Shown here piece by piece: positions 24,501 through 31,523 of a DNA stretch of 44,859 nucleotides. The translations under genes and the position numbers were made by a program. The notes under the pieces were generated by a model, which saw only the letters and a program-made list of their open reading frames with translations, made no database searches and was not told the DNA's origin. Every line of letters starts with the position of its first letter. Within the stretch, counting starts at the first letter, position 1. The DNA comes from Pseudoselenomonas ruminantium (GTDB lineage Bacteria > Bacillota > Negativicutes > Selenomonadales > Selenomonadaceae), in assembly GCA_902780915.1 (NCBI GenBank), contig CACZHK010000017.1:1-44859 (forward strand), written 5' to 3'.

Positions 24501-24666
24501 ACTTTACATGGCGATGGATGAGGCTTTGGTCATTGATGCCATAGACTTAGGGGATGACGCTGTGGACCAGTCAAAGATAGAATTGGAAGAACGGGAAAAT
24601 ATCGACGAAGGAAGCGAAGGCGTAGCAGATGATGACATTGAGGAGGCTGTAAGAGATGACAGATAA
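21559..24666 (+). CDS. UvrD-like SF1 helicase/ATPase with acidic linker and TPR-like tail
   Basis: This 1035-residue protein has the SF1A helicase set: Q-motif VLSEDQEEIL, Walker A GNAGAGKSLVG (about residue 360), Walker B FLDECQDLTQ (about 560), motif III FSSDRCQM, motif IV LHYNFRSTRK (about 632), motif V VVECKGMEYPAVLL (about 730) and motif VI YFYVGATRSSDV (about 762). About 350 unknown N-terminal residues include an acidic linker (148-194). The C-terminal 250 residues include TPR-like helices (YKLALGIYTQLM, YREAINIYANL). No nuclease motif is evident. The ATG at 21559 has AGGGTG 6 bases upstream; the in-frame GTG at 21550 is weaker. Its end overlaps the next gene by 11 bases, so it is translationally coupled. 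It probably remodels DNA or RNA as part of a complex with the two coiled-coil proteins. Confidence 0.8.
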   Translation: MQIRECFFYKYGPEELFEFVRNKLKAEDRYDRAEWNKKDVVKKCKVPTEVNSMITAVRQLKNSRLVHVIVNQNKVVKSLVLRYKHHGAAFFVEYEIPNGLSERWQYKIRYIGNLSPYFTKDSLLEGEYYEKVRQHYREALYDFYGEDYFDDEEDTQEGQNSSDEAADPLMGENDTWDEDEDGNEYGVSDDENSSDIHRARKIKGIQFDKKLLMGVTSEETADFCKIMRQKLEYIERFLGGEVRAAGKTMRFVRRRNGKRAIKYRVGKRRFSMLLQGGILTCIGLSTHDRQIQDIENFKYKQAGMVYYETDEFLNRIETYDKDCRLPLSRFLMMPRHYVLSEDQEEILSGKRDSLNMSIVGNAGAGKSLVGMKWIADECSKEFNNCLYLTMSNNLVYALREQFEVEIAEKSLSSCNVSSIGSFIHDRMKLAYPVLPDKSFLDSKESFEVFKQFWCKKVSEDQGAVMEYWRAIHGYLKGALPHELKLKGKLKVPECIDEEEYVRLRKMAGEKNYLPYDEAYRIYKKYQEYLGFAHLYDDNDLAKMLISTNKWKKVGYSSAFLDECQDLTQVQLMALLCQLRGTRSKVFSSDRCQMVQPVWFREGSMRTLANEMDKAQGKKVDPQGIRAHFLHYNFRSTRKIIDFQNALVSFFREGSVLSLKQMEMLEIEAPAVARTGIRPVWIRCSETNRKCLTEGLWERITGLDLQLIVSNRNLPTITNFGTGAKLGVDVVECKGMEYPAVLLYNVMKDMQRDLVMAWKYFYVGATRSSDVLIIYDEMTELDASVRDFFRQAVASGVMDECMELTDARPGFEETWSEYIEKQVLRPMTAEERLMTAGTAMNYEQYKLALGIYTQLMPGTEIAAYCQGKVYEQEKRYREAINIYANLSEDWQDKGRNRKNSIDGIIKASDVEKADYLAAMVLGNSQRADFMDYARQGYLEKYGGDGDFQDMLWEAINTYDFATPMVLQWMDCADDAIGDKMEELYMAMDEALVIDAIDLGDDAVDQSKIELEERENIDEGSEGVADDDIEEAVRDDR

Positions 24667-25198
24667 AGAAATCAAGGAGATATTCATTAAAACATGTACA
24701 GCTCTCAATGACTACCAGAAGGGGATTGCTGAAGTAACCAAGGGAATACAGAGGATAAATGCCCGGCTGAAGGATTTCAAGCCAGAAAAGATGTCTCAGG
24801 AAATGGATGCAGTCATAGAAGATTACTATAGAGGCATGGACAACGCTGGCAGCATGATAGATGGCCTGTCGGAACGTCTGCGGGAGCTTAACAGCTTTGT
24901 GCAAGTCATTGAAGATATGGAGGAAAAGACTGAAGAGTTCAGCAAGATAAACAAACTGCTTAAGAGCACAGAGACGGCCATAAATCAAATTGTATCGGAA
25001 ATTGCCTTTTGGAAAACCAGTGTTGACAAAATCAATAATTATGATATGAAGATGAAACCGCTAAAGGGAGAACTGGAAGGACTGGCCCTTGGCTGGGAAG
25101 AAACGCCAACGGGCGTGGAAACAAGGCTGGATAATCAAATCAAGTGGTTGCAGGAGAAGGTAAGGGAGAAGAAGGAACTGCTTGAGAATATGAAATAA
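24656..25198 (+). CDS. Coiled-coil protein coupled to the helicase
   Basis: This 180-residue, almost entirely helical protein has long heptad-like stretches (about residues 10-110 and 150-180; IEDMEEKTEEFSKINKLLK, QEKVREKKELLENMK). It has no signal peptide, membrane span or enzyme motif. The ATG lies inside the helicase gene's last codons (overlap 11 bases), which strongly suggests a stoichiometric partner. It resembles the N-terminal coil of the next protein in style. It may be an oligomerisation or structural subunit. Homologous family unknown to me. Confidence 0.75.
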   Translation: MTDKEIKEIFIKTCTALNDYQKGIAEVTKGIQRINARLKDFKPEKMSQEMDAVIEDYYRGMDNAGSMIDGLSERLRELNSFVQVIEDMEEKTEEFSKINKLLKSTETAINQIVSEIAFWKTSVDKINNYDMKMKPLKGELEGLALGWEETPTGVETRLDNQIKWLQEKVREKKELLENMK

Positions 25199-25244
25199 TG
25201 AAAAGCATGACTATCCTGAGAAATGGTATTGGAGGCATCCTAAA

Positions 25245-27356
25245 ATGATTATGGATGACATGAAGGACACGAGAACAAAGCTGGTGGAGGCTGCAGACAA
25301 ACTGTCTGCTTATGTCGAAGGCATGGACAAGTTGACAGAATATGTTGGGAAACTGTGGAAGGAAATAGAGGAAGCGAATAACACTCTCAGCAGTGCAGCT
25401 AAGGAAAACCAGCTGAAAAATACAGCAGATGCTCTGGAAAAGATGAATGATGAACTCAAAGCATTGAAGTCGTCTCTGGCGAATTTCTCTGACAGAGGCA
25501 GCCTTGTACGGCAGCGCATCGAAAAGGCAATCATGATGACAGCTGAAATAAGGGACATAGATGCCAGAGTGGCAAGACTTTGCAAATCCTTCAACAGATT
25601 AAACAAAAGCAACATATCAGAACTGATGACTTCTGTGGGTAGATTTGAAGTTACAAGCAATGAAATTAAAGATGGATTAAAATACTATAGGAATAATGTT
25701 CAGTATCAGGGAGATTATCTGAATAGGATAAAAAATAAGTTGTCTGTGATAGAAGCATTGCAAGCCCGGGATGATGCATTAGACAGAAAAATTGAAGATA
25801 AACTGGGAAGTATGGAACTAGAAGTATTTTTACAATTACAAAAGAGCATTAGAGAGAAAAGTGATTGCGTAATTGCAACCGATAAAGCGTTGACATCAAC
25901 TGGCTCAAGTAAGTCAATAGTTCCTTATGAAGAAAAGACAAAGATTGAAAACCAACGTGTTATTAAGGATATACTGAACAATCTATCGGTGGGAGATGAA
26001 ATTATATTTGGAAAATATAATAGATACGACATAGTCTGGAGAGTGTTAGAAAAAACAAAAACCGGATTATTGTTATTGAGCAAATATGGGTTAGTTAAGA
26101 AGGAATTTAATAAATGGGGGTGTGGAAATTATTGGAGCGATGCAACTTTAAGATCTTATTTAAATAATAGGTTCATAAACAAACATTTTAATGAATTGGA
26201 AGCTGAAATGATAGTAAATGCAAGATTGGGAGGGAGGCATTGGAAATGGGATAAAGTTATGTCTGATGAATTGAACGATGACAAAGTGTTTTTATTTAGC
26301 AAAAGAGAATTAAGCAAATACTTTAAAGACATAGATGAAAGAATATGCTATGGCTTAAATGGTGGCATAATTAATGCTTCACCATGTTCGTGGTGGCTTC
26401 GTGACATATCACCAAACACACAAACTGCTTTTAACATAGATGATAAGGGAAGGTTGATAAATTCTTGTAATTCAAGGACAGAGGATGGTATTTATGTCAG
26501 ACCAGTAATGTGGATAGAAGTATCCGGTAAATGCAATATATATAAGGTTGGGGAGAAATCTGATGAACGCTTGCCTGACCTGGATGTTTATAAAGAAACA
26601 ATTGAAAAGAAAATCAATGAACCGTTGGAGAGAGATTTAAGCTATTTTCCCGTTACAACGAAACCGAAAAGTACTGATGTAAGTATTCTAGAAGTTAATG
26701 AGAATCGAAGTATTGATAAAAAAGGAAAAATAAACGCTGTAACAAAAAAAGCAATAAACAGAAGTAACTGGTATTATAATGTTAAAGTGCAGAAACCTGA
26801 CGCTAAGCTCAAGAAAGGAAATGTGGTTGTCTTTGGCAGATGGCAAGGGGAAAAAATCATTTGGAGGGTGTTGTGCAGAAAGAAAGGTCAACTGTGCCTA
26901 ATAAGTCTGTTCGGCTTGGAGCCACGAGCTTTCCATACTGGAAAGGATATAGTTACATGGAAGGATAGTAGTCTTAGACAGTATTTGAATACGGCATTCA
27001 TGGAAAAATGCTTTTGTCATCAGGAGATAGAGAAAATTGTTGACAAAAATGTCAGGTACCTGGATATCATAGCTGAAGGGAACAGTAAATTTAGCTGGAG
27101 TATAGACAATATATACCTTCCAAGCAGAAAAGAAGTTGAAGATTTAGAAGAGGATCCGGTAAATCTTAGATGTATGGCTATCGATGGTACCAATGAAGAA
27201 TGTGATTGGTGGCTTAGAACACCTGGGAGGAATGCTGCTTATGCTGTTTGTGTGGGCAGGGATGGGAATATAATATCAAAAGGGTATAAGGTAGACAGTA
27301 AAAAGAGGAAAGTATATATACGTCCAATTATGTGGATAAATGTGGAAAAAATATAA
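25245..27356 (+). CDS. Coiled-coil protein with two tandem DUF6273 domains
   Basis: This 703-residue protein follows GGAGG by 9 bases and the coiled-coil gene by 46 bases. Residues 1-240 are helical coiled coil (KLWKEIEEANNTLSS, ALDRKIEDKLGS). A first DUF6273 domain runs about 247-425 (GDEIIFGKYNRYDIVWRVLE, ATLRSYLNNRFI, CSWWLRD, YVRPVMWIEV). A second runs about 519-703 (GNVVVFGRWQGEKIIWRVLC, SSLRQYLNTAFM, CDWWLRTPG, YIRPIMWINV). These domains have a C-type-lectin/FGE-like look, often on binding proteins. GC drops sharply from about 25650 to the end (visibly about 25-30% against 45-50% before), suggesting a mosaic or swapped C terminus. It is probably the recognition or effector component of the operon. 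Confidence 0.75.
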   Translation: MIMDDMKDTRTKLVEAADKLSAYVEGMDKLTEYVGKLWKEIEEANNTLSSAAKENQLKNTADALEKMNDELKALKSSLANFSDRGSLVRQRIEKAIMMTAEIRDIDARVARLCKSFNRLNKSNISELMTSVGRFEVTSNEIKDGLKYYRNNVQYQGDYLNRIKNKLSVIEALQARDDALDRKIEDKLGSMELEVFLQLQKSIREKSDCVIATDKALTSTGSSKSIVPYEEKTKIENQRVIKDILNNLSVGDEIIFGKYNRYDIVWRVLEKTKTGLLLLSKYGLVKKEFNKWGCGNYWSDATLRSYLNNRFINKHFNELEAEMIVNARLGGRHWKWDKVMSDELNDDKVFLFSKRELSKYFKDIDERICYGLNGGIINASPCSWWLRDISPNTQTAFNIDDKGRLINSCNSRTEDGIYVRPVMWIEVSGKCNIYKVGEKSDERLPDLDVYKETIEKKINEPLERDLSYFPVTTKPKSTDVSILEVNENRSIDKKGKINAVTKKAINRSNWYYNVKVQKPDAKLKKGNVVVFGRWQGEKIIWRVLCRKKGQLCLISLFGLEPRAFHTGKDIVTWKDSSLRQYLNTAFMEKCFCHQEIEKIVDKNVRYLDIIAEGNSKFSWSIDNIYLPSRKEVEDLEEDPVNLRCMAIDGTNEECDWWLRTPGRNAAYAVCVGRDGNIISKGYKVDSKKRKVYIRPIMWINVEKI

Positions 27357-27417
27357 TTTGGAAAGGTGATGATTTCAATGAAGATAAGGAGCAGGATTAT
27401 CAAGAAAGTTATTGTGA

Positions 27418-27531
27418 GCGGAAGGTGTTATAAGCAAAGATGGTAAGATGGCCGGTGCTGTTCCTAAGGTGAATGTCAGACCAGTGATGTGGGTGAGGAT
27501 CCTTCTGAGGATAACCATTGCGTGCTTTTGA
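27418..27531 (+). pseudogene. Third DUF6273 C-terminal remnant
   Basis: A short frame reads AEGVISKDGKMAGAVPKVNVRPVMWVRIL and ends at TGA 27529-27531. The VRPVMWV tail matches the ends of the two intact DUF6273 domains just upstream. A TGA precedes it and no start is present. It is probably what remains of a duplicated C-terminal domain or gene. Confidence 0.6.
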
Positions 27532-27567
27532 GGATAAAAACAGACATGATATGAGGAGGAGACACTT

Positions 27568-28023
27568 ATGGAACTTGAAGAATCTGCTCGTGGCAAGCAA
27601 GCCAGAGAAAATTTCAATTCTGGCTACAATTGCTCGCAGTCTGTGCTGCTGGCTTACGAGGACTACCTGAAAGAAAAGGGATTGGACCCTAAAACTGTCT
27701 TGAGAATGGCGTCACCCCTTGGCGGTGGAATCAGCCGTCTCCGTGAAGTATGCGGTGCCGTGTCAGCTTTGTGCTTGCTGATAGGATTGACGGATGGCTA
27801 CGATACGCCGGATGATGAAAAGAAAAAGGCTCTGTATAGCAAGGTACAGAAGCTGGTGATGGATTTTCAAGAGAGCAGAGGCTCCATAATCTGCCGGGAA
27901 TTGCTTGGTTTGGAGCAGAAGCATGATCAGCCAACTCCGTCCAAACGCACGAAGGAATACTATGCTGAACGTCCCTGCGCAGACTTGTGTGCGACAGCGG
28001 CAACGATATTTGAGAAGAATTGA
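27568..28023 (+). CDS. C_GCAxxG_C_C family protein
   Basis: This 151-residue protein of a small cysteine-motif family of anaerobes has NCSQSVLLAY near residue 25, REVCGAVSALCLLIG near 57, IICRELLG near 110 and RPCADLCATAA near the C terminus. The spaced cysteines probably bind a metal or redox cofactor; no reaction has been established. AGGAGGAG lies 8 bases before the ATG. It stands at the end of the accessory segment and is probably a separate unit from the helicase operon. Confidence 0.85.
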   Translation: MELEESARGKQARENFNSGYNCSQSVLLAYEDYLKEKGLDPKTVLRMASPLGGGISRLREVCGAVSALCLLIGLTDGYDTPDDEKKKALYSKVQKLVMDFQESRGSIICRELLGLEQKHDQPTPSKRTKEYYAERPCADLCATAATIFEKN

Positions 28024-28081
28024 TGGTGGTAGAGGGATAGTCAAGTTTTCTCCAAAGTCAGCATTGAGCTTTATTGCAAAC

Positions 28082-28678
28082 TCAAGAGAAAAGGATAAGG
28101 CCACCTTTGCGGTCGTGGCCGGTTGTCCATAGCATATCGAGATCGAGCCAGCGCCAGGCTCCGTAGGTGACGGCTTTGACCATGAAGGTATGCTCGAACT
28201 CCTCGTATCCATTGAGGATATACCAGTGCCAGACGTAATCGTCCATGGCAGGATGCTTATGCTTCAAGGTTAGGCAGGGAATAGGCCAGCCCTGGTCTAT
28301 TTGCTGCTTGATGATGGTTTTGGTATCCTCCAGGTTCCTTTCTCCGCTCCATGGGGAGAGAGAAATGTCATTTATATCGTGATCGTGGAGATATTTGGAA
28401 AAGCCGTCAATGTAGATGTCCAGGCGGTCAATTCCTGTCCAGCGAGGGCGCAGGTAAGGTTCCATGATATAGGCAAAGTCTACATAGTCATCCCTGGATA
28501 CATTATCATGGGCGTGAGGGCAGAGGCCAGTCTTGCCCTTGTGAAGTTCAAAGTAGAGGCTGCAGTCGCAGGCGGTAATGGCGGCGCAGCCTCCTATTTT
28601 CATCCAATGAGTGTGGCACCAGTCCTGGGCACCGCCATAGGCTTTGCCAACGTTGAAGTGGGGAAGTTCTTTTTTCAT
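28082..28678 (-). CDS. Papain/C39-like cysteine-peptidase-fold protein
   Basis: This 198-residue protein starts MKKELPHFNVGKAYGGAQDWC and continues KIGGCAAITACDCSLYF, a GGCAA(V/I)T block with a candidate nucleophile Cys. Further on it has IPCLTLKHKHPAMDDYVWHWYIL, where the His of DDYVWHW and a downstream Asp/Asn are candidate catalytic residues of a papain/C39-like fold. The signature resembles small Firmicute proteins annotated as peptidase-like; the substrate is unknown. There is no signal peptide. It begins 1 base after the methyltransferase stop (AAGGA upstream), so both are one operon. Confidence 0.6.
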   Translation of the reverse strand: MKKELPHFNVGKAYGGAQDWCHTHWMKIGGCAAITACDCSLYFELHKGKTGLCPHAHDNVSRDDYVDFAYIMEPYLRPRWTGIDRLDIYIDGFSKYLHDHDINDISLSPWSGERNLEDTKTIIKQQIDQGWPIPCLTLKHKHPAMDDYVWHWYILNGYEEFEHTFMVKAVTYGAWRWLDLDMLWTTGHDRKGGLILFS

Positions 28679-28679
28679 G

Positions 28680-29279
28680 TCAGCATCCTTTTGTTTCGTA
28701 GATCATAAGTTTCTCTCTGGGGTCAGAATCCTTGTTGGTGTGGCAGTCAATGAGGTCTATCAAGGTTAGCCGGGGGAGATTGGTAAGGTATTCCAGGTAG
28801 AATTCTGAGGGGTAATAGAAGAAAAGCAGGATTTCCCTGGGGTGTTCTGAGCGAGAAATAAGCAGGTTTGCTATTACCTTGCGCAAAATATCTACTGAGA
28901 ACGGATTAAAGAAGAATGCGCGGTCTGCCTTTGGGGGTACAATGAAATCTGCGGCATCTGCCTGGACGAGAGTAACGAAGTGGCCCCGTGGGGCGTTCTC
29001 CTGATTAAGCTTGGCTCGTTCAAGGAGCCGTGGATTGTACTCTATGCCAATGGAGCGGCACTTGGTCTGGCTGGAGAAGAAAAAACTCACCCGGCCTTTG
29101 CCGCAGCCATAATCCAACAAAGTATTTTTCTTGCCTATCAGGCCGGTGCTGGCTGCCAATTCCAGGACGCGGTAGTCTGTGGGTTCATAGGGATACCTTG
29201 TAAGGTCGGCAATGGTGTCATCCCGGCCTGTGGTCTTGATGCCCAGCAACCTGTCCCATTCTTGCTCGTAGTCTGTCAT
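28680..29279 (-). CDS. Class I SAM-dependent methyltransferase
   Basis: This 199-residue methyltransferase has motif I LLDYGCGKGRVSFFF near residue 59, an acidic residue at the end of strand 2 (IGIEYNPRLLERAK) and ADAADFIVPPKADRAFFFNPF covering motifs II-III. The start at 29279 has AAGGAG upstream; an earlier in-frame ATG at 29372 lies beyond the promoter. The substrate is unknown; the NPF motif recalls, but does not prove, a base or protein amide methylase. It is transcribed with the cysteine-peptidase-like gene. Confidence 0.8.
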   Translation of the reverse strand: MTDYEQEWDRLLGIKTTGRDDTIADLTRYPYEPTDYRVLELAASTGLIGKKNTLLDYGCGKGRVSFFFSSQTKCRSIGIEYNPRLLERAKLNQENAPRGHFVTLVQADAADFIVPPKADRAFFFNPFSVDILRKVIANLLISRSEHPREILLFFYYPSEFYLEYLTNLPRLTLIDLIDCHTNKDSDPREKLMIYETKGC

Positions 29280-29310
29280 AATCTTGCTCCTTGGAAAAAA
29301 TCTTGACAGT

Positions 29311-29339
29311 ATTATACCATTGTGTTGTCGCTTTGTCGC
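29311..29339 (-). promoter_or_regulatory. Promoter of the methyltransferase/peptidase-like operon
   Basis: On the minus strand GCGACA (29339-29334) and TATAAT (29316-29311) are separated by 17 bases, about 30 bases before the 29279 start. Confidence 0.55.
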
Positions 29340-29349
29340 ATGCTGTTGG

Positions 29350-29406
29350 ATTGGAGTTAGGATAGAGGACATAGACGGGCGAAATGTAATGGCTGGCCGA
29401 TGTCAC
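29350..29406 (+). repeat. 57-base direct repeat, copy 2
   Basis: It matches 20309-20365 at 56 of 57 bases. As with copy 1, it lies between a minus-strand promoter (11 bases to its left) and a plus-strand promoter (16 bases to its right). Confidence 0.9.
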
Positions 29407-29422
29407 GCTGAGGTGAGGAAGG

Positions 29423-29452
29423 TTGACGGATATGATAGGCCAGTGATAGAAT
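29423..29452 (+). promoter_or_regulatory. Promoter upstream of the MATE leader
   Basis: TTGACG (29423-29428) and TAGAAT (29447-29452) are 18 bases apart, just after repeat copy 2. It reads into a leader of about 85 bases and the MATE gene. Confidence 0.6.
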
Positions 29453-29497
29453 AGGCGTACTGATAAATGATAGTAGGGCGTTGAACGCTACGGTAAG

Positions 29498-29545
29498 GAC
29501 ATCCATAATCCGACATTTTACGGGTTGTGGGTGTCTTTTTTGTTT
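29498..29545 (+). terminator. Leader terminator before the MATE gene
   Basis: Bases 29498-29512 pair over 15 bp (three G-T wobbles) with 29521-29535 around an 8-base loop, followed by TTTTTTGTTTTTG. It lies upstream of the MATE ribosome binding site; a smaller GTAG..CTAC hairpin (29473-29491) precedes it. It could be a riboswitch or attenuator. Confidence 0.8.
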
Positions 29546-29566
29546 TTGTAAGGGGGAATTCTTTTC

Positions 29567-30886
29567 ATGTCCGATGAGTTATTTGCCAAGACACCTATTC
29601 CAAAGGCCTATATGACACTCGCACTGCCTGTGGTTATGAGTATGGTGGTTCTGCTGGTTTACAACATGGTGGATACGTTCTTCATTGCCCTGACTGGCAA
29701 CACGGCCCTGATTGCCGGTGTATCTGTGTGTACGCCGCTGTTTACACTGATGCTGGCCTTTGGTGATTTGTTTGGGCTGGGGGGCAGTTCAGTGATTGCC
29801 CGGCTGTTTGGTGGTGGCCGGAAAGATGATGGCAGGAGACTTAGCATATTCTGCTTCTATGGAGCAATTGCCTTTGGTGTCGTTGTGATGGCTGTTATGC
29901 TGCCACTGCAGGAGTATGTTCTGAACCTTCTTGGAGCTGAGGGGGATGTCATCCCCCATGCGGCAGATTATTATTTCTGGTTAATAGCCGGGGCCCCTTT
30001 TGTCATATTTTCTTTGGTGCCGACGAATCTTTTGCGCACAGCAGGTTGTCCGAAAATATCCATGAATGCCTCCATACTTGGTGCTGTTATCAACATTATG
30101 CTGGATCCCATGCTGATTTTCAGCCTTGACCTTGGAGCTGCCGGGGCGGCTATGGCAACGGTGATAGGCTACATGTGTTCAGACATATATGCGGTACGCT
30201 ATATCCATTATCATTGTGAGGACTTATCACTGGAGCTTCCCAGGCTGAAGATTGACAGGAAGGAAATCCAGGCCATCTTTTCCATTGGCCTTGCGGCGGC
30301 AGTTACAAACTTTACACAAACGCTGGGCATTGCATTGACGAACCGCAGCTTGCTGCCCTATGGCAATGATTCCATTGCTGTCATGGGCATTGTCATGAAG
30401 ATTATCATGATAGTGGCCCTGGTGGTGGTTGGGCTGTCCTTTGGTGGTCAGCCCTTGATTGGCTACAACTATGGAGCAAAAGATAGGGAGCGTATGCAGA
30501 ATGTAATATCCTTTGCCCTGAAGGTCGTGGTGGGGACAAGTGCTTTGCTGGCTATTGTACTGACCTTATTTGCCGAACCTGTCATTCGCATTTTCCTTTC
30601 GGAGCCTGTGCTTATAGATCAGGGGAAGGAGATGCTTCGCTGGCAGTTGCCGGCCATTATTTTCATGGGGGTAGGACTGGTGCTGATATGTACCTTTCAA
30701 GCCACTGGCAAGAGTCTGCCATCACTGTTTCTGTCCCTTTGCAGGCAAGGTATTATCTATGCAGCAGCATTGGCTATCCTGCCAGTCTGTTTTGGCTATA
30801 CGGGTGTTATTGCTGCACAGCTGGTAGCTGATATGGTGACAGCGTTGATTGCAGCAGGTTTGTATCGCATCTGTCTGCCAAAATAA
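29567..30886 (+). CDS. MATE-family efflux transporter
   Basis: This 439-residue, 12-span multidrug and toxin extrusion transporter reads MTLALPVVMSMVVLLVYNMV at the start, GLGGSSVIARLFGGG near residue 70, and the second-half repeat with GLSFGGQPLIGYNYGAK near residue 291. MATE proteins export cationic drugs or metabolites using a sodium or proton gradient. AGGGGG lies 11 bases before the ATG. The gene sits behind a terminator-containing leader, suggesting regulation of its transcription by a ligand or factor; the substrate is unknown. Confidence 0.9.
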   Translation: MSDELFAKTPIPKAYMTLALPVVMSMVVLLVYNMVDTFFIALTGNTALIAGVSVCTPLFTLMLAFGDLFGLGGSSVIARLFGGGRKDDGRRLSIFCFYGAIAFGVVVMAVMLPLQEYVLNLLGAEGDVIPHAADYYFWLIAGAPFVIFSLVPTNLLRTAGCPKISMNASILGAVINIMLDPMLIFSLDLGAAGAAMATVIGYMCSDIYAVRYIHYHCEDLSLELPRLKIDRKEIQAIFSIGLAAAVTNFTQTLGIALTNRSLLPYGNDSIAVMGIVMKIIMIVALVVVGLSFGGQPLIGYNYGAKDRERMQNVISFALKVVVGTSALLAIVLTLFAEPVIRIFLSEPVLIDQGKEMLRWQLPAIIFMGVGLVLICTFQATGKSLPSLFLSLCRQGIIYAAALAILPVCFGYTGVIAAQLVADMVTALIAAGLYRICLPK

Positions 30887-31191
30887 CTCGGAAGAAGATG
30901 TCTCCCGCCTCGTTGAAACGCCAAGAGGAAGTTTTGCCTGCGGCAAAACTGGAACAACGGCGTTATAATGTGAAGTCATAAAAAGAGTAGCAGTGGAGAG
31001 ACCATCCTAGAGCAGAAACAAAAGCATAAATAGTTCTTCTGTCTGTCTGCTGATTTGTCAAGGGGCAGGAATAACAGATTCTTACGCGAATTGGATAGAT
31101 GAAGAAGTTGTTCTTTGGCGGAGAAAGAGCAGCAGGCACCATTGGGTGGTAGCTTATCTGAAGAAGTAGTGAATTAACTGGGGGGAGTACA
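30887..31191 (+). other. Intergenic stretch, no clear gene
   Basis: A short hairpin, AGTTTTGCC/GGCAAAACT at about 30930-30950, may end the MATE transcript but lacks a T run. A weak 27-residue frame starts at 30911 and ends at 30979 with a TAA. No other gene or RNA is seen. The last bases hold the GGGGGGAG ribosome binding site of the next gene. Confidence 0.35.
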
Positions 31192-31476
31192 ATGAAAAAG
31201 AACATAAGGAATATCTCGGGGATGGCTGCTGTCCTGATGGCAACAATTATTATCGGCAGCAGCACTGTCAGTGCGTATGACCCACCTAAAGTGACTAAGG
31301 ATTTAGCAAGAATGCCCATAAGTTGCTCAATTTATCCATCACAGGCTCAGATTGGGGGCATCCGTGCGGGAATCAAACCCAAGGAGGTAAGAAGTGTTCT
31401 GGGAGAGCTTTTGGTGATGCACTTCATGGTGAAATGCGGTGTTATTGTTAGTATGCAGATACACTTGGCAGATTGA
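31192..31476 (+). pseudogene. Exported protein with a degraded C terminus
   Basis: A good ribosome binding site (GGGGGGAG) and a Sec signal peptide (MKKNIRNISG...GSSTVSA, cleavage near residue 27) begin the protein. It continues with SQAQIGGIRAGIKPKEVRSVLGE, similar to the first repeat of small bacterial exported lipo/OmlA-like proteins. After that the sequence (LLVMHFMVKCGVIV) looks out of frame, and another register fits better. It probably lost its end by a small indel and deletion. Confidence 0.5.
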
Positions 31477-31523
31477 GATATCCAACGGGCTGATATGGAA
31501 AGGCCAGAATTTGGGAGTTAGAC

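Noticed and set aside
25245..27531. A diversity-generating retroelement with DUF6273 as variable protein
   Set aside because: No reverse transcriptase, no template repeat and no adenine-specific differences between copies were seen in the window.
30887..31191. A small RNA or short gene after the MATE gene
   Set aside because: The only hairpin lacks a T run and the short frame has no binding site or similarity.
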